From positions 4,154,001-4,218,000 of the forward strand of contig NZ_CP013480.3 in the NCBI RefSeq assembly GCF_001465545.3: a stretch of DNA of 64,000 bases, given 5' to 3'. The notes beneath the pieces were generated by a model that saw nothing but the letters and a program-made list of their open reading frames with translations, did no database searches and was not told the DNA's origin. The translations under genes were made by a program, and so were the position numbers. The stretch's first letter is position 1. Each line of letters starts with the position of its first letter. The stretch comes from Pandoraea norimbergensis. GTDB taxonomy: Bacteria > Pseudomonadota > Gammaproteobacteria > Burkholderiales > Burkholderiaceae. This document shows, one piece after another, positions 18,252-30,250 of the stretch.

Positions 18252-19157
18252 TCAGTGTCGGTCGAGCTTCGGATCGAGCGCGTCGCGCAGGCCGTCGCCG
18301 AGCAGGTTGAACGCGAGCACGGTCAGGAAAATGGCCAGGCTCGGGAAGATGGCGATATGCGGTGCGTTGACCATGTCGGCGCGCGCCTCGTTGAGCATGG
18401 CGCCCCACTCCGGCGTGGGCGGTTGCGCGCCCAGACCGAGGAACGACAGACTCGCGGCCGTGATGATCGACGTGCCGATACGCATCGAGAAGTACACCAC
18501 AATCGACGATACCGTGCCCGGCAGAATGTGCCGCATGATGATCGTCCAGTCGGACGCACCGATCGAGCGCGCCGCTTCGATGTACGTCATGTGCTTGAGC
18601 ACGAGCGTATTGCCGCGCACCAGCCGCGCAAACGCCGGGATCGAGAAGATCGCGACGGCCACGATCACGTTGACCATGCCGTTACCCAGCACGGCCACCA
18701 CGCCGATGGCCAGCAAGATGCCCGGGAAGGCGAACAGCACGTCGGAGATACGCATGACGATGCGGTCCCACCAGCCTTCGTAATAGCCAGCCAGCAGCCC
18801 CAGCACCGTGCCGATGATCGCACCGATGGCCACCGAGCCGAAGCCCGCCGCCAGCGAGATGCGCGTGCCCGCGAGCACTCGGCTGAAGATGTCGCGGCCG
18901 AGCGAATCGACGCCGAACCAGTGTTTGGCCGACGGCCCGGCATTCAGGGCGTCGTAATCGAAGAAGTTCTCCGGATCGAACGGCACCAGATGCGGCGCCA
19001 GAATGGCGATGAGGACAAGCAACAGCACGAAACCACCCGCGACGAGCGCGATGTGCTGCTTCTTGAACTTGCGCCAGAATTCGCGCCACGGAGTGCGCAC
19101 GCGATTGGCATTGGCCGCGGCGGCCGGTGTTGCAGTCGTAGGTTGACCCGCGCTCAT
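18252..19157 (-). CDS. gsiD: Peptide/glutathione ABC permease GsiD
   Basis: 301 residues, very close to E. coli GsiD over its length (for example [20 protein letters not shown] and [20 protein letters not shown]). Inner-membrane DppC-type permease with the binding-protein-dependent transport signature in [20 protein letters not shown]. It pairs with GsiC 10 bp upstream. In E. coli Gsi imports glutathione; the downstream peptidases here suggest a broader peptide range. Confidence 0.95.
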   Translation of the reverse strand: MSAGQPTTATPAAAANANRVRTPWREFWRKFKKQHIALVAGGFVLLLVLIAILAPHLVPFDPENFFDYDALNAGPSAKHWFGVDSLGRDIFSRVLAGTRISLAAGFGSVAIGAIIGTVLGLLAGYYEGWWDRIVMRISDVLFAFPGILLAIGVVAVLGNGMVNVIVAVAIFSIPAFARLVRGNTLVLKHMTYIEAARSIGASDWTIIMRHILPGTVSSIVVYFSMRIGTSIITAASLSFLGLGAQPPTPEWGAMLNEARADMVNAPHIAIFPSLAIFLTVLAFNLLGDGLRDALDPKLDRH

Positions 19158-19167
19158 TATGCGTGCC

Positions 19168-20088
19168 TCACTTGTAGCGAATGGTCGGGTTGATGACGGC
19201 GTACAGCACGTCGACCACGAGGTTGATCAGAATGAACTCGAGCGAGAACAGCAGCACCAGCGCTTGAATCACGGGGTAGTCGCGCATCTCGACCGAATCG
19301 ACCAGCAGGCGCCCAAGGCCCGGCCAGTTGAATACCACCTCGACGACAATCGAGCCGCCGAGCAGAAAACCGAACTGCAACCCCATCATCGTGATGACGG
19401 GAATCATGGCATTGCGCAGCGCATGCTTGAACACCACGCGCATTTCGTTCAGGCCCTTCGCACGGGCGGTGCGCACAAAGTCTTCGTGCAGCACTTCGAC
19501 GAAGGCCGAGCGGGTGAAGCGTGCCATCACGGCGGCCACGGCCGCGCCCAGCGTGATCGAGGGCAGGATGTAGCTCTTCCACGAATCGGCGCCCATGGTG
19601 GGCAGCCAGCCGAGTTGCACCGAAAACACCTGCATGAGCAGCATGCCCATGGCGAACGCCGGGAACGAGATGCCCGAGACCGCCAGCGTCATGCCGAGCC
19701 GGTCGGGCCAGCGATTACGCCACACGGCCGAGGCCACGCCGATGCCCATGCCGATCACCACCGACCAGATCATGCTGACCAGTGTGAGCCACAGCGTGGG
19801 CATGAAGCGGCTGCTGATTTCTTCCGAAACCGGTTGCTTGCTGCGCATCGACAGGCCGAAATCGCCGCGCACCGCGTGCGTGACGAAGTACGTGAACTGG
19901 GACAGCAGCGGCTTGTCGAGGCCGAGGTCCTGACGCACCAGCGCCACGGTCGCCTCGTCCGCCTGCGGACCGGCCGCCAGACGCGCCGGGTCGCCCGGCA
20001 ACATGTGCACGAACGCGAACACCAGCACCGCCACGATCAGTAGCGTGGGGATCAGGCCGAGCAGGCGTTTGAAAAAGTAATTGAGCAT
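19168..20088 (-). CDS. gsiC: Peptide/glutathione ABC permease GsiC
   Basis: 306 residues, the same length as E. coli GsiC and recognisable throughout ([19 protein letters not shown] start, [27 protein letters not shown] end). DppB-type permease with six membrane segments; the EAA-type loop is in [20 protein letters not shown]. It is separated from gsiB by 138 bp that contain a very stable hairpin. Confidence 0.96.
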   Translation of the reverse strand: MLNYFFKRLLGLIPTLLIVAVLVFAFVHMLPGDPARLAAGPQADEATVALVRQDLGLDKPLLSQFTYFVTHAVRGDFGLSMRSKQPVSEEISSRFMPTLWLTLVSMIWSVVIGMGIGVASAVWRNRWPDRLGMTLAVSGISFPAFAMGMLLMQVFSVQLGWLPTMGADSWKSYILPSITLGAAVAAVMARFTRSAFVEVLHEDFVRTARAKGLNEMRVVFKHALRNAMIPVITMMGLQFGFLLGGSIVVEVVFNWPGLGRLLVDSVEMRDYPVIQALVLLFSLEFILINLVVDVLYAVINPTIRYK

Positions 20089-20171
20089 CGCAGTCTTGCC
20101 GAACGTCTTACCAAACCAGGTCTCTCTCGCGGCTATCGGTGGCGCAGTGCCTGCCGGGTTGCCGGTAAATC

Positions 20172-20202
20172 CGCGCCGCCACCGTGTGTCGGTGGCGGCG
20201 CG
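20172..20202 (-). other. Very stable hairpin in the gsiB-gsiC intercistronic gap
   Basis: CGCGCCGCCACC (20172-20183) pairs perfectly with GGTGGCGGCGCG (20191-20202) over a 7-base loop. No T-run follows in the direction of transcription, so it is not a standard terminator. The position, just after a binding-protein gene and before its permeases, matches RNA structures that protect the upstream message and lower permease expression. Confidence 0.7.
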
Positions 20203-20226
20203 GGCACTTCAGACTCGCCGTCCTGC

Positions 20227-21786
20227 TTACTTCATCGAAATATCGGTGAAGTTGAACGAGCCGTCAGGCATGGTGTACACGCCCGTCAGGTTCTTATTGC
20301 GTGCGTACAGCAGCTTTTCCGTCACGAGGAACGCCCACGGGGCATCGTTCCAGATCTTCTGTTGTGCGTCGGTGTAGAGCTTCGTCTTCTCGGCACGGTC
20401 GGTCGTGAGCAGCGCCTTGTTGAAGTCGGCATCCACCGCGTCGTTCTTGTAGTACGCGGTGTTGAACAGCTTCGGCGGGAACGACTCCGAGCTCAGCAAC
20501 GGACGCAGCGCCCAGTCGGCTTCACCCGTCGACGACGACCAGCCCACGTAGTACATGCGCACCGGTGCCTTCTCGGGATCCGGCGCCGACTCGACCAGCT
20601 CGACACGCTGACCGGCTTCGAGGGCACGCACTTGCGCCTTGATGCCGACCTGTGCCAATTGCTGCTGCACGAACTGGATCACCTTCTGGGCGGTCGTGTA
20701 CGTGTAAGCCGACCACAGCGTGGTCTCGAAACCGTTCGGGTAACCGGCTTCCTTGAGCAGTTCCTTCGCCTTGGCCGGGTTGTACGGCCACGGGCCCGTC
20801 TTCGTCGCGAAGTCCACGCCCTGCGGCACCACACCATCGGCCGGCGTCGCGTAGCCAGCGAAGGCCACCTTGACCAGTGCTTCCTTGTTGATGGCGTAGT
20901 TGATGGCCTGACGCACGCGCACGTCGTCAAACGGCTTCTGCTTCGTGTTAAAGCTCACATAGCGCTGAATGATCGACGGGCCGGCGATCACGTCGACCTT
21001 GCCGCTGGCCTTCAGGCCGTCAGCTTGTTCGTACGGCACCGGGAAGGCAAAGCCGGCTTCGCCGGTCTGCATCACGGCAGCGCGCGTGTTGTTGTCGACC
21101 ACCGGCTTGAAGGTGATCGTGTCGACCTTCGGGTAGCCCTTCTTCCAGTAGCCGTCAAACTTCTTCACCTTCACGTAGTCGGTGCGGTTCCATTCGACGA
21201 ATTCGAACGGGCCCGTGCCGACCGGGTGCGAGGCGATGTCCTTGCCGTACTTCTTGAGCGCTTCCGGCGAGATGATCACGGCCGACGGGTGGGCCAGCGT
21301 GTTGATGAACGGCGAGAACGGCTCTTTGAGCGTGAACTTCACCGTGTGGGCATCGACCGCTTCCGTCTTGGCGATTTCCTTGTACAGGTTGTAGCGCTTG
21401 AGCTTGTTGTCCGGGTTCGTCACGCGGTCGAAGTTCGCCTTGACGGCGGCGGCATCGAAGTTCGTGCCGTCCTGGAACTTCACGCCCGACTTGAGCTTGA
21501 TCGTGTAGACGAGGCCGTCCGGCGAGACCGTGTAGCTATCGGCCAGCACGTTGACGAGCTTCATGTCCTTGTCGAAGCCGAACATGCCTTCGTAGAACGA
21601 CTTGGCGACGGCCTGCGACAGCGTGTCGTTGGCGTCGTAAGGATCCATCGTCGTGAAGGTCGACTGCACGGCCATCACGACATCCTTGGCGGCAAACGCC
21701 GGAGCTGCGCCGAGCACGGCGGACGCCACGGCGACGGACGCGAGCGCGGTTTTCCAGCGAGCGCCCAGCAAAGCGGTTTTCGACAT
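20227..21786 (-). CDS. gsiB: Peptide/glutathione periplasmic binding protein GsiB
   Basis: 519 residues from ATG 21786. A Sec signal (about 1-33, ending PAFAAKD) precedes an SBP_bac_5 fold: [40 protein letters not shown] and the [19 protein letters not shown] signature. It captures peptides in the periplasm for GsiC/GsiD. GGAGAAAGACAG precedes the start. It lies 137 bp after gsiA. Confidence 0.94.
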   Translation of the reverse strand: MSKTALLGARWKTALASVAVASAVLGAAPAFAAKDVVMAVQSTFTTMDPYDANDTLSQAVAKSFYEGMFGFDKDMKLVNVLADSYTVSPDGLVYTIKLKSGVKFQDGTNFDAAAVKANFDRVTNPDNKLKRYNLYKEIAKTEAVDAHTVKFTLKEPFSPFINTLAHPSAVIISPEALKKYGKDIASHPVGTGPFEFVEWNRTDYVKVKKFDGYWKKGYPKVDTITFKPVVDNNTRAAVMQTGEAGFAFPVPYEQADGLKASGKVDVIAGPSIIQRYVSFNTKQKPFDDVRVRQAINYAINKEALVKVAFAGYATPADGVVPQGVDFATKTGPWPYNPAKAKELLKEAGYPNGFETTLWSAYTYTTAQKVIQFVQQQLAQVGIKAQVRALEAGQRVELVESAPDPEKAPVRMYYVGWSSSTGEADWALRPLLSSESFPPKLFNTAYYKNDAVDADFNKALLTTDRAEKTKLYTDAQQKIWNDAPWAFLVTEKLLYARNKNLTGVYTMPDGSFNFTDISMK

Positions 21787-21923
21787 CTGTCTTTCTCCTT
21801 CTGGTCTGACGGGGTCGCCGCGAGCGGAGCCTCTGGACTCCGGCCCTTGGCGGGCATTGTTATTACTGAAACAAAGTACTGCCTGAACCACCGGGGAAAC
21901 CCCCGAAACACTCACAACATCAA

Positions 21924-23810
<1,887 letters not shown>

Positions 23811-23905
23811 GCCTGTCCTCGCTAATCTACGCTTGCTGATACTTGTTGATGCTTGCTGATGCCGACGAATACTGACTTGATGCGGTACTGATGGTGAATC
23901 CGGGG

Positions 23906-24886
23906 TTACTCGTGGATCGCCGTCACGGGCGTCTCGCCCACGCGTGCAACACCGCGATACATCCCTTCGGTATTGAACGGCAGCGCCACGTTGCCCTGAG
24001 CATCGACGGCGATCAGACCGCCTCGGCCCTGCACGCGCGGCAGACGCTCGTTGACGACACGATCGGCTGCATCGGTCAGCGACAGGCCCGCGTACGCCAT
24101 CAACGCGCCCACTTCATAGCAGGCCACCGCGCGAATGAAGGCCTCGCCCGTACCGGTGGCCGACACGGCGGCCGTGGCGTCGTTGGCATAGCAACCGGCA
24201 CCGATGAGCGGCGAATCGCCCACACGGCCCACGGCCTTATTCGTCATGCCGCCTGTCGACGTGGCCGCGGCCACGTGACCGTGGATATCGCAGGCAACAG
24301 CACCGACGGTGCCGAACTTCGTGTCCGGGTCGATGGGCTCAATCGGTTCGCCCGATGCGCCGTCACGCTTGAGCGGCATGTCGTGATCGAGCGCCACGGC
24401 GGCGTCGGCCAGTGCGCGCTGCCATTGGGCGTAGCGCGCATCGGTATGGAAGTATTCCGGCCCGACCATCTCGGCGCCGTGGGCCTCAACAAAGGCTTCG
24501 GCACCTTCGCCCACCAACAGCACGTGCGGGCTGTGCTCCAACACCGAGCGGGCGGCAAGAATCGGGTTGCGCACGCGATGCACGCAAGCGATGGCACCAG
24601 CGTCGAGCGTCGTGCCGTCCATGATCGCGGCGTCGAGTTCGTGCGTGCCTTCGTGCGTGAACACGGCGCCGCGCCCGGCGTTGAAACGCGGGCAATCTTC
24701 CAGACGGCGCACGGCTTCGGTGACGGCATCGAGGGCCGAGCCACCGGCGGCCAGCACGGCCTGCCCGGCGCGCAGCACGTCGGCCAGCGCCTCGTGGTAA
24801 GCCTTGAGTTCTTCGGGCGACGTGTCGCGGCTGATCGTGCCCGCCCCGCCATGAATGGCGATGACGGCGCGTTGTGGGGTGCTCAT
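23906..24886 (-). CDS. iaaA: Isoaspartyl peptidase / L-asparaginase
   Basis: 326 residues, an Ntn-hydrolase that self-cleaves before its catalytic threonine, here Gly192-Thr193 in [11 protein letters not shown]. Substrate-site motifs [21 protein letters not shown] and TGTGEAFIR are intact. It hydrolyses beta-aspartyl dipeptides and, more weakly, asparagine. The iaaA-gsiABCD order is the same as in E. coli. Its ATG overlaps the stop of the regulator by 4 bp. Confidence 0.95.
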   Translation of the reverse strand: MSTPQRAVIAIHGGAGTISRDTSPEELKAYHEALADVLRAGQAVLAAGGSALDAVTEAVRRLEDCPRFNAGRGAVFTHEGTHELDAAIMDGTTLDAGAIACVHRVRNPILAARSVLEHSPHVLLVGEGAEAFVEAHGAEMVGPEYFHTDARYAQWQRALADAAVALDHDMPLKRDGASGEPIEPIDPDTKFGTVGAVACDIHGHVAAATSTGGMTNKAVGRVGDSPLIGAGCYANDATAAVSATGTGEAFIRAVACYEVGALMAYAGLSLTDAADRVVNERLPRVQGRGGLIAVDAQGNVALPFNTEGMYRGVARVGETPVTAIHE

Positions 24887-26043
24887 GATGCCTTGTCCTT
24901 TCTTTCCTGACCGCCCTGCGTCGTCTTGGGCAGCGCGGTCGATGAGGTCGGGTTCGTGACCGTCGCAGCCGTAGCGGCAGATGCAGCGGCGTTCGTATGC
25001 GGGGCGGTGGCGTTGGCGGCGATGGACGCAATCGTTGCGACAGTCGCGCCCTGCGGCGTGGCGACGCGCCCCACCACCGAGCCGACTGAGGCGACTGAAC
25101 CGACAATCGGGGTATTAGCCGGTACGTTGACGGGGGCATTCGCCGACGCGGCGGCCGAGGCCACCGATGCCGAGTCGAGCCACGGCAACAGGAAGTCGGT
25201 CAGCTCGGTCGCACGGTCCACCGCGTGCTTGGCGCGCTGCGCGACGGCGTCGCACAACGCGTCGATCATGGCGAGCACGCTCGCTTCCGAGTTGCTCGAC
25301 AACCGGGGTTTGCTTCGCACGAAGATGACGATGTCGCCGAGTGGCGCCAACGGCGAGGTCGGGCTGTCGGTCAGCACCAGCAACGGTACGCCGCGCCCGC
25401 GCAACCGGCGGCACAACGTGATCGTGTCGGTCACATAGCGCGGGAAGCCGAGCGCAATCACCAGATCGCCTTCGCGCAGCTTGAAGAGTTGGCGCGCCGC
25501 GTGCGTCGAGCCGCCCGCCCCCACGACGGCCTGCACGTTCTCGCAATACGGGTCGAGGCCGTGGTGCAGCAAACCCGCCAGATAACCGCTGGCACCCAGC
25601 CCCAGCACATGAATGCGACGCGCCTGCAAAATCGTTTCGACAGCGCGCTCGCACGTGCTCGCGTCGAGCGTGCGGCGAGTCCAGTCGAGGTTTTCCATGG
25701 CCTGCGCAAGCGACGCGGCCATGACATCGGCGCTGGCGCTCATTTGCGCCTTGCTTGTGCGCAGGCTTTCGATGGGGGCCAGCGTCGCTTCGAATCCGCG
25801 CACCATCGCGGCGCGGCATTGCGGGTAGCCGTCGAAACCCAGCGCGCGGGCAAACCGGTTCACGGTGGCGAGCGAGACGCCAACTGCGGCCGCGAATTCG
25901 TCGATGCGCATGGTCGCCGCCCGGAACGTGTTGTCCAGCACAAACGCCGCCATGCGCTGCTGCGCGGGCGTCAGTTCGGGCATGGCACGCACGATGCGCT
26001 CGGTAAGCGGCAGATCGGCAGGCAACGAGTCGGCGTCAATCAT
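24883..26043 (-). CDS. RpiR/MurR-family regulator with a long low-complexity tail
   Basis: 386 residues. An N-terminal RpiR-type HTH (about 15-90, RIDEFAAAVGVSLATVNRFA) is followed by a SIS sugar-phosphate-binding domain (about 130-275). About 90 further residues are almost only Ala, Thr, Val, Asn, Ser and Pro, which is not part of the family. First gene of the iaaA-gsi-peptidase unit and its likely regulator. SIS regulators usually sense sugar phosphates; MurR senses MurNAc-6-phosphate. Confidence 0.88.
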   Translation of the reverse strand: MIDADSLPADLPLTERIVRAMPELTPAQQRMAAFVLDNTFRAATMRIDEFAAAVGVSLATVNRFARALGFDGYPQCRAAMVRGFEATLAPIESLRTSKAQMSASADVMAASLAQAMENLDWTRRTLDASTCERAVETILQARRIHVLGLGASGYLAGLLHHGLDPYCENVQAVVGAGGSTHAARQLFKLREGDLVIALGFPRYVTDTITLCRRLRGRGVPLLVLTDSPTSPLAPLGDIVIFVRSKPRLSSNSEASVLAMIDALCDAVAQRAKHAVDRATELTDFLLPWLDSASVASAAASANAPVNVPANTPIVGSVASVGSVVGRVATPQGATVATIASIAANATAPHTNAAASAATAATVTNPTSSTALPKTTQGGQERKDKAS

Positions 26044-26554
26044 GGGAAAAGCGGGTCGTCCGTGGCACCGGCGTCGTCACCGGTGTAAGCAAAAGTACGT
26101 GAAAGAAATTGATCGCGAATCCCTGCAACGAATCGGTCAGGGCGCCAGTCATACCGTTAGTTTTTTCGTCGACTATCGGTGACCTTCACGAAGTGGAAGA
26201 AAGTATATTTTCATCACGCCCTAGTCAAAAGAAAAAAAATTGATCAAATGGGGTGACATCGCTCGTCAAAACCCGGGCGATGTCCCGCAAACCCTGTCAA
26301 AACAAGGGGGAAGCTCGTCAAGCTACGTAAAATGCGGGCATACTAGGGGAAACCCGAATTCACGAACTCGCCGTACCACCGGGAGCCCGTATCGAACATC
26401 AGGCAGCAGATTCACAGGACAGTCGCATGACCGCCTGGGGAGGCTTGGTCGGAGGCGAGTCGTAACGTCGTAACACGCAGTAATCATGGCGTAGCCGTGG
26501 GCTTACATCTGCCCCGTACGCTGACGTGAAGCCATCGCCTCAAGGAGTACGACC
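26044..26554. other. Divergent promoter region, AT-rich on the left
   Basis: About 510 bp between the regulator (minus) and a small plus-strand gene. The part from 26095 to 26245 is AT-rich with several A- and T-runs and should hold the promoter of the peptide unit. No other ORF is convincing here. Confidence 0.5.
26199..26212. promoter_or_regulatory. Candidate operator of the RpiR/MurR-type regulator
   Basis: GAAAGTATATTTTC has perfect GAAA/TTTC arms around a TA-rich centre, about 155 bp upstream of the regulator ATG. The form fits RpiR-family sites, but assignment rests only on position and symmetry. Confidence 0.35.
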
Positions 26555-26818
26555 ATGCTGAGCCCGCATGAAATCGCCACGTTGATACTGGCGGCCGCAT
26601 CCCTTGGACCCATCGATGCCGATGCGCTCGAACCGCCCGAACTCGCGGCGTTGGAGCAAGCCCGCCTGGTGCACGTGGCCGTCGATGAGGGACAGACAAA
26701 AGTGACGGTGACCGAAGACGGTCATCGGGTGTTGCGTCGCCTGGGGATCGAGCCCTCGGCCGGCGAGCGTTCTGAAGCGCCGCGCATGGCTGCGCGGCGC
26801 GAGATGAAGGTCAGTTGA
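26555..26818 (+). CDS. Small conserved-looking hypothetical protein
   Basis: 87 residues; ATG preceded by AAGGAGTACGACC, a strong ribosome-binding site. The sequence (HEIATLILAAASLGPIDADA, then LAALEQARLVHVAVDEGQ and VTVTEDGHRVLRRLGI) reads like a compact winged-helix fragment with a beta-wing. The C-terminal 20 residues are charged and overlap a GC-rich hairpin at about 26777-26800. No function is recognised. Confidence 0.6.
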   Translation: MLSPHEIATLILAAASLGPIDADALEPPELAALEQARLVHVAVDEGQTKVTVTEDGHRVLRRLGIEPSAGERSEAPRMAARREMKVS

Positions 26819-26857
26819 TCGAGTCGTCGAACCGGCAGTTACGCCGGTCGTTCCAGA

Positions 26858-27415
26858 TCAGAGCGTTGCGAAGAACAGACTCAGGCGTGCGAGCACGATC
26901 AGCAGAATCTGCATCAGCAGGAACAGCGCCAGCGGCGACAGATCGAAGCCGCCGAGTTGCGGGATGACACGACGCAGCGGGCGCAGCAACGGATCAAGCA
27001 GGTGTTGCAGGATGGGCATGGCCACGGCGCGCGGATTCACCCACGACAGCACGGCCATCAACAGCGTCATCCACATCACCAGATTGGCGCCCCACTTAGC
27101 GACCAGCACCAGCGCCACCAGCAAGCCTCGCGGGAACACCGCGAGCGGCGACACCCCCACCACGGCAGTGATCAGCACCAGGTAGACGATTGCGCTCAAC
27201 CAGGCGCCGATCACGCACGCCCAGTCGATCCCGCCCACGCCGGGCACGACTCGCCGCAACGGCAATACGAGCCAGTTCGTGAACTGGAAAATGCCCTGAG
27301 ACAGGGGGTTGCCCGGAGGCAGTCGTGTGGCTTGCATCCACACGCGAAGCAACAGCAAGGCGCCGAACAGCGAGAAAACGAGATCTAGCAGCAGACGGGC
27401 GATTTCGACGAGCAT
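26858..27415 (-). CDS. YggT family membrane protein
   Basis: 185 residues from ATG 27415, made of two YggT repeats. Each repeat has a pair of hydrophobic helices and the motif P-L-R-R-V-x-P (LVLPLRRVVPGVGGIDW and LLRPLRRVIPQLGGFDLSP). Family members in plants (CCB3) and bacteria affect membrane or cofactor assembly and osmotic tolerance, but the mechanism is unclear. The usual neighbour proC is not adjacent here. Confidence 0.88.
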   Translation of the reverse strand: MLVEIARLLLDLVFSLFGALLLLRVWMQATRLPPGNPLSQGIFQFTNWLVLPLRRVVPGVGGIDWACVIGAWLSAIVYLVLITAVVGVSPLAVFPRGLLVALVLVAKWGANLVMWMTLLMAVLSWVNPRAVAMPILQHLLDPLLRPLRRVIPQLGGFDLSPLALFLLMQILLIVLARLSLFFATL

Positions 27416-27479
27416 CTGGACTCCAACGGATTGAGCGGTGCCCCGCAAAACCGGCATTGTCGCATGCGTTCGCCCGAGT

Positions 27480-28601
27480 TCACTCGTCTTTGCCCAACCC
27501 TGCCAGCGGATGTGCGCCGTCAGCCCAAGGCGACGTAAAAAACGCGTCGACCTGCGCCACCGGCACGTCGGCAATCGACGCGTAACGCCAGCGCGGCTGT
27601 TTGTCCTTGTCGATCAAGAGGGCCCGCACACCTTCCACGAAATCCCCCGATTCGAACGCGTGGTAGCCGAGCACCAGTTCCATGCGAAACGCGTCGGCCA
27701 GATCGAGCCGTCGGCCCTTCTGCAACTGCCGGTCGGTCACACACAGGCTCAGCGGCGAGCGTTGCAGCAACAGGGCGAGCGTCTCGGCGGCCCACGGCGT
27801 TGCGGTATCGGCCTGCAACGAGGCGAGGATTGCCGGCACGTCGATTGCGCTGAAATGCCGGTCGAGCGAGGCGCGCACCGGGATCAGCGGTGCGGCATCG
27901 GTCCACGTACGACCTAGAGGAAGAATGGCCGCACGCAGTTGGCCCAGCGGATCGGCCGTGTCGCCCTTCGACCAGTCGAGTTGCCAGAGCGTCTCGCGCA
28001 GGTGCAACGGCGCATCGCCTTCGAGCCAGACATCGGCCAGCCCGCAGTAAAGCGCGTCGGCTGCCCCAATCGTCGGGCCGACCAACCCGAGGTAACGGGC
28101 GAGCGTCGGTGCAAGGTGACCGAGAAACCAACTCGCCCCAACGTCCGGGAACAGGCCGATGCCCGTTTCCGGCATCGCGAGCCGGGTCTTGTCGGTCACG
28201 ATACGCAGGCCCGCGCCTTGCGCGACCCCCATGCCCCCGCCCATCACGATGCCGTCGAGCAGCGCGAGATAGGGTTTCGGGTAGCGGTGAATCAGGTAGT
28301 CGAGCCGATATTCGTCGATGAAGAAGTCGCGGTGGTGCGTGGCGTTGGTCAGACGGCTGTCGTACAAAGCGCGCACGTCGCCGCCCGCGCAGAACGCCTT
28401 CTCACCGGCCCCCTCGATCAATACCGCCCGCACGGCCGGATCGTCGGCCCACGCCGTCAACTGCTGCCACATTGAACGCACCATGCCGTGCGTGATGGCA
28501 TTGAGCGCGCGCGGCCGGTTCAGCGTGATGACACCGAACCCATTGATCACTTCGAACAACACTTCGTCTTGCGCCTCAACGGCGCCGTCATGCAGATTCA
28601 C
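27480..28601 (-). CDS. 3-hydroxyisobutyryl-CoA hydrolase-type enoyl-CoA hydratase family protein
   Basis: 373 residues from a GTG at 28601 preceded by GAGGAGGGCAC; the open frame runs further upstream without domain. Crotonase fold with the HIBCH features KAFCAGGDVRALYD, PKPYLALLDGIVMGGGMG (oxyanion hole), PETGIGLFPDVGASWFL (catalytic Glu) and the C-terminal EGVRALLIDKDKQPRW. It hydrolyses 3-hydroxyisobutyryl-CoA in valine degradation. It lies downstream of an acyl-CoA dehydrogenase that can supply the preceding steps. Confidence 0.88.
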   Translation of the reverse strand: MNLHDGAVEAQDEVLFEVINGFGVITLNRPRALNAITHGMVRSMWQQLTAWADDPAVRAVLIEGAGEKAFCAGGDVRALYDSRLTNATHHRDFFIDEYRLDYLIHRYPKPYLALLDGIVMGGGMGVAQGAGLRIVTDKTRLAMPETGIGLFPDVGASWFLGHLAPTLARYLGLVGPTIGAADALYCGLADVWLEGDAPLHLRETLWQLDWSKGDTADPLGQLRAAILPLGRTWTDAAPLIPVRASLDRHFSAIDVPAILASLQADTATPWAAETLALLLQRSPLSLCVTDRQLQKGRRLDLADAFRMELVLGYHAFESGDFVEGVRALLIDKDKQPRWRYASIADVPVAQVDAFFTSPWADGAHPLAGLGKDE

Positions 28602-28684
28602 GTGCCCTCCTCGCGGTGCGCGGGGTTGTCGTGCCGGGTGGTCGTGCGCGCCTGTCGCACCTACGCACGTAAGCCCATACGTTC

Positions 28685-29818
28685 TCAGTCCAGATTGCGG
28701 GCGATCACCTGACGCTGGATCTCGCTCGTGCCCTCGTAAATTTGAGTGATGCGTGCGTCGCGATAGTGGCGCTCGACCGGATAGTCCTGAAGGTAGCCGT
28801 ACCCGCCATGAATTTGAATGGCATGCGTACACACCGATTCCGCCAATTCAGAGGCAAAGAGCTTGGCCTGCGACGCCTCCGACAGACAAGGCAACCCTTG
28901 CGTACGAAGCGCCGCCGCGTGAAGGATCAGGAACCGAGCAGCGTTGATACGCGTGGCCATGTCCGCGAGCATGTTGGCAATGCTCTGGTGCTCCCGGATC
29001 GGTTTGCCGAATTGCTGACGCTCTCCCGAATAGCGCAACGCCGCTTCGAATGCCGCCCGCGCCACACCCAGCGCCAGCGCCGCGATACCGATACGCCCGC
29101 CCTCCAGATTGGACAGCGCAATCTTCAGCCCCTGCCCCGGTTCGCCGAGTAGCGCGTCATCGTCGACGGCACAATCCACCAAGGTGATCGGGCAAGTGTC
29201 GGAGGCTCGGATACCGAGCTTGTGCTCGGGCGGTCCCACTTCGAAACCGGGGGTATTCGTCGGCACGATGAAAGCCGAGATGCCGCGCTTGCCGGCCGCC
29301 GGGTCGGTGACAGCGAAGACGATCGCCATGGCCGCCCGTTTCCCATTCGTCACAAACTGCTTGTTGCCGTTGATGACCCACTTCCCGTCGCGACGTTCGG
29401 CGCGCGTGCGCAAGTTGTTGGCTTCCGACCCGGCCTGAGGCTCCGTCAGACAGAAGGCACCGATCTTTCGCCCGGCGGCCAGATCCGGCAGCCAGCGCTG
29501 CCGCTGCGCCTCGTTGCCGAACTTCAGAATCGGCGCACAACCGACCGAGTTGTGGACAGACATCATCGTGGCGGTCGATGCGCACCCGACGGCGATCTCC
29601 TCCATCGCCAGCGCATAGGCCGTGTAGTCGGTGTACGAGCCGCCAAACTCCTCGGGCACCATCATGCCGAGCAGGCCCAGCTCGCCCATCTGCGCCACCA
29701 TGGCGTCGGGCAGTGCGCAGTCACGATCCCACTGGGCAGCATGCGGCGCGAGCTGCTCGCTCGAGAAGCTGCGCGCCATGTCGCGAATCATGCGTTGGTC
29801 TTCGGTATAGAAATCCAT
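28685..29818 (-). CDS. Acyl-CoA dehydrogenase, isobutyryl-CoA/short-chain type
   Basis: 377 residues from ATG 29818 with GGAGACAGAG upstream. All three acyl-CoA dehydrogenase domains are present, with the FAD/substrate signatures [19 protein letters not shown] and [10 protein letters not shown]. The C-terminal YEGTSEIQ includes the catalytic Glu of the short/branched-chain group. It passes electrons to ETF (etfAB lie at 40-42 kb). With the adjacent hydrolase it points to valine or isobutyrate catabolism. Confidence 0.9.
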   Translation of the reverse strand: MDFYTEDQRMIRDMARSFSSEQLAPHAAQWDRDCALPDAMVAQMGELGLLGMMVPEEFGGSYTDYTAYALAMEEIAVGCASTATMMSVHNSVGCAPILKFGNEAQRQRWLPDLAAGRKIGAFCLTEPQAGSEANNLRTRAERRDGKWVINGNKQFVTNGKRAAMAIVFAVTDPAAGKRGISAFIVPTNTPGFEVGPPEHKLGIRASDTCPITLVDCAVDDDALLGEPGQGLKIALSNLEGGRIGIAALALGVARAAFEAALRYSGERQQFGKPIREHQSIANMLADMATRINAARFLILHAAALRTQGLPCLSEASQAKLFASELAESVCTHAIQIHGGYGYLQDYPVERHYRDARITQIYEGTSEIQRQVIARNLD

Positions 29819-30250
29819 GCTCTGTCTCCCGCACCGTGATGGCCACTGGCGCTTTTTCGATGTCGATGGACTAAGTTTAGGGATGCAGGCGGCGCGACAC
29901 CATAGCCAAAAGCGGCAAATTGGCTGAGCGGAATTGCCATCGGAAACGTCTGGCCTCGGCCTCGGATAAACCCCTACGCCTTGCCCGCCGGGCCAGATCG
30001 AGGCTGGCCGGCGCCGGCATCCAGTGGATAAATCCCTCACCCAATCTGACCCGTTTGGACATTGCCTGCCGCCGACGGCACGCATTACGATGAATTTCGC
30101 CATCGCCCCGCGAACACCGCGCCTCATCAAGACGGTGCCCGGGGAGGCCGATACGACACGCCGTAGTCCGCCGGGCCCGTCTTGCTGGCACCGGCGCCTT
30201 CATCATAGGCGCGTTGTTACCGGCCAGCATCCGACTACAGGAGACAAGCC
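29819..30250. other. Divergent promoter region of the acyl-CoA genes
   Basis: 432 bp between the dehydrogenase (minus) and the synthetase (plus). An interrupted palindrome AGCCAA-N10-TTGGCT lies at 29904-29925, about 90 bp upstream of the dehydrogenase ATG, and is a candidate operator. The frames crossing this stretch have no recognisable content. Confidence 0.45.
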
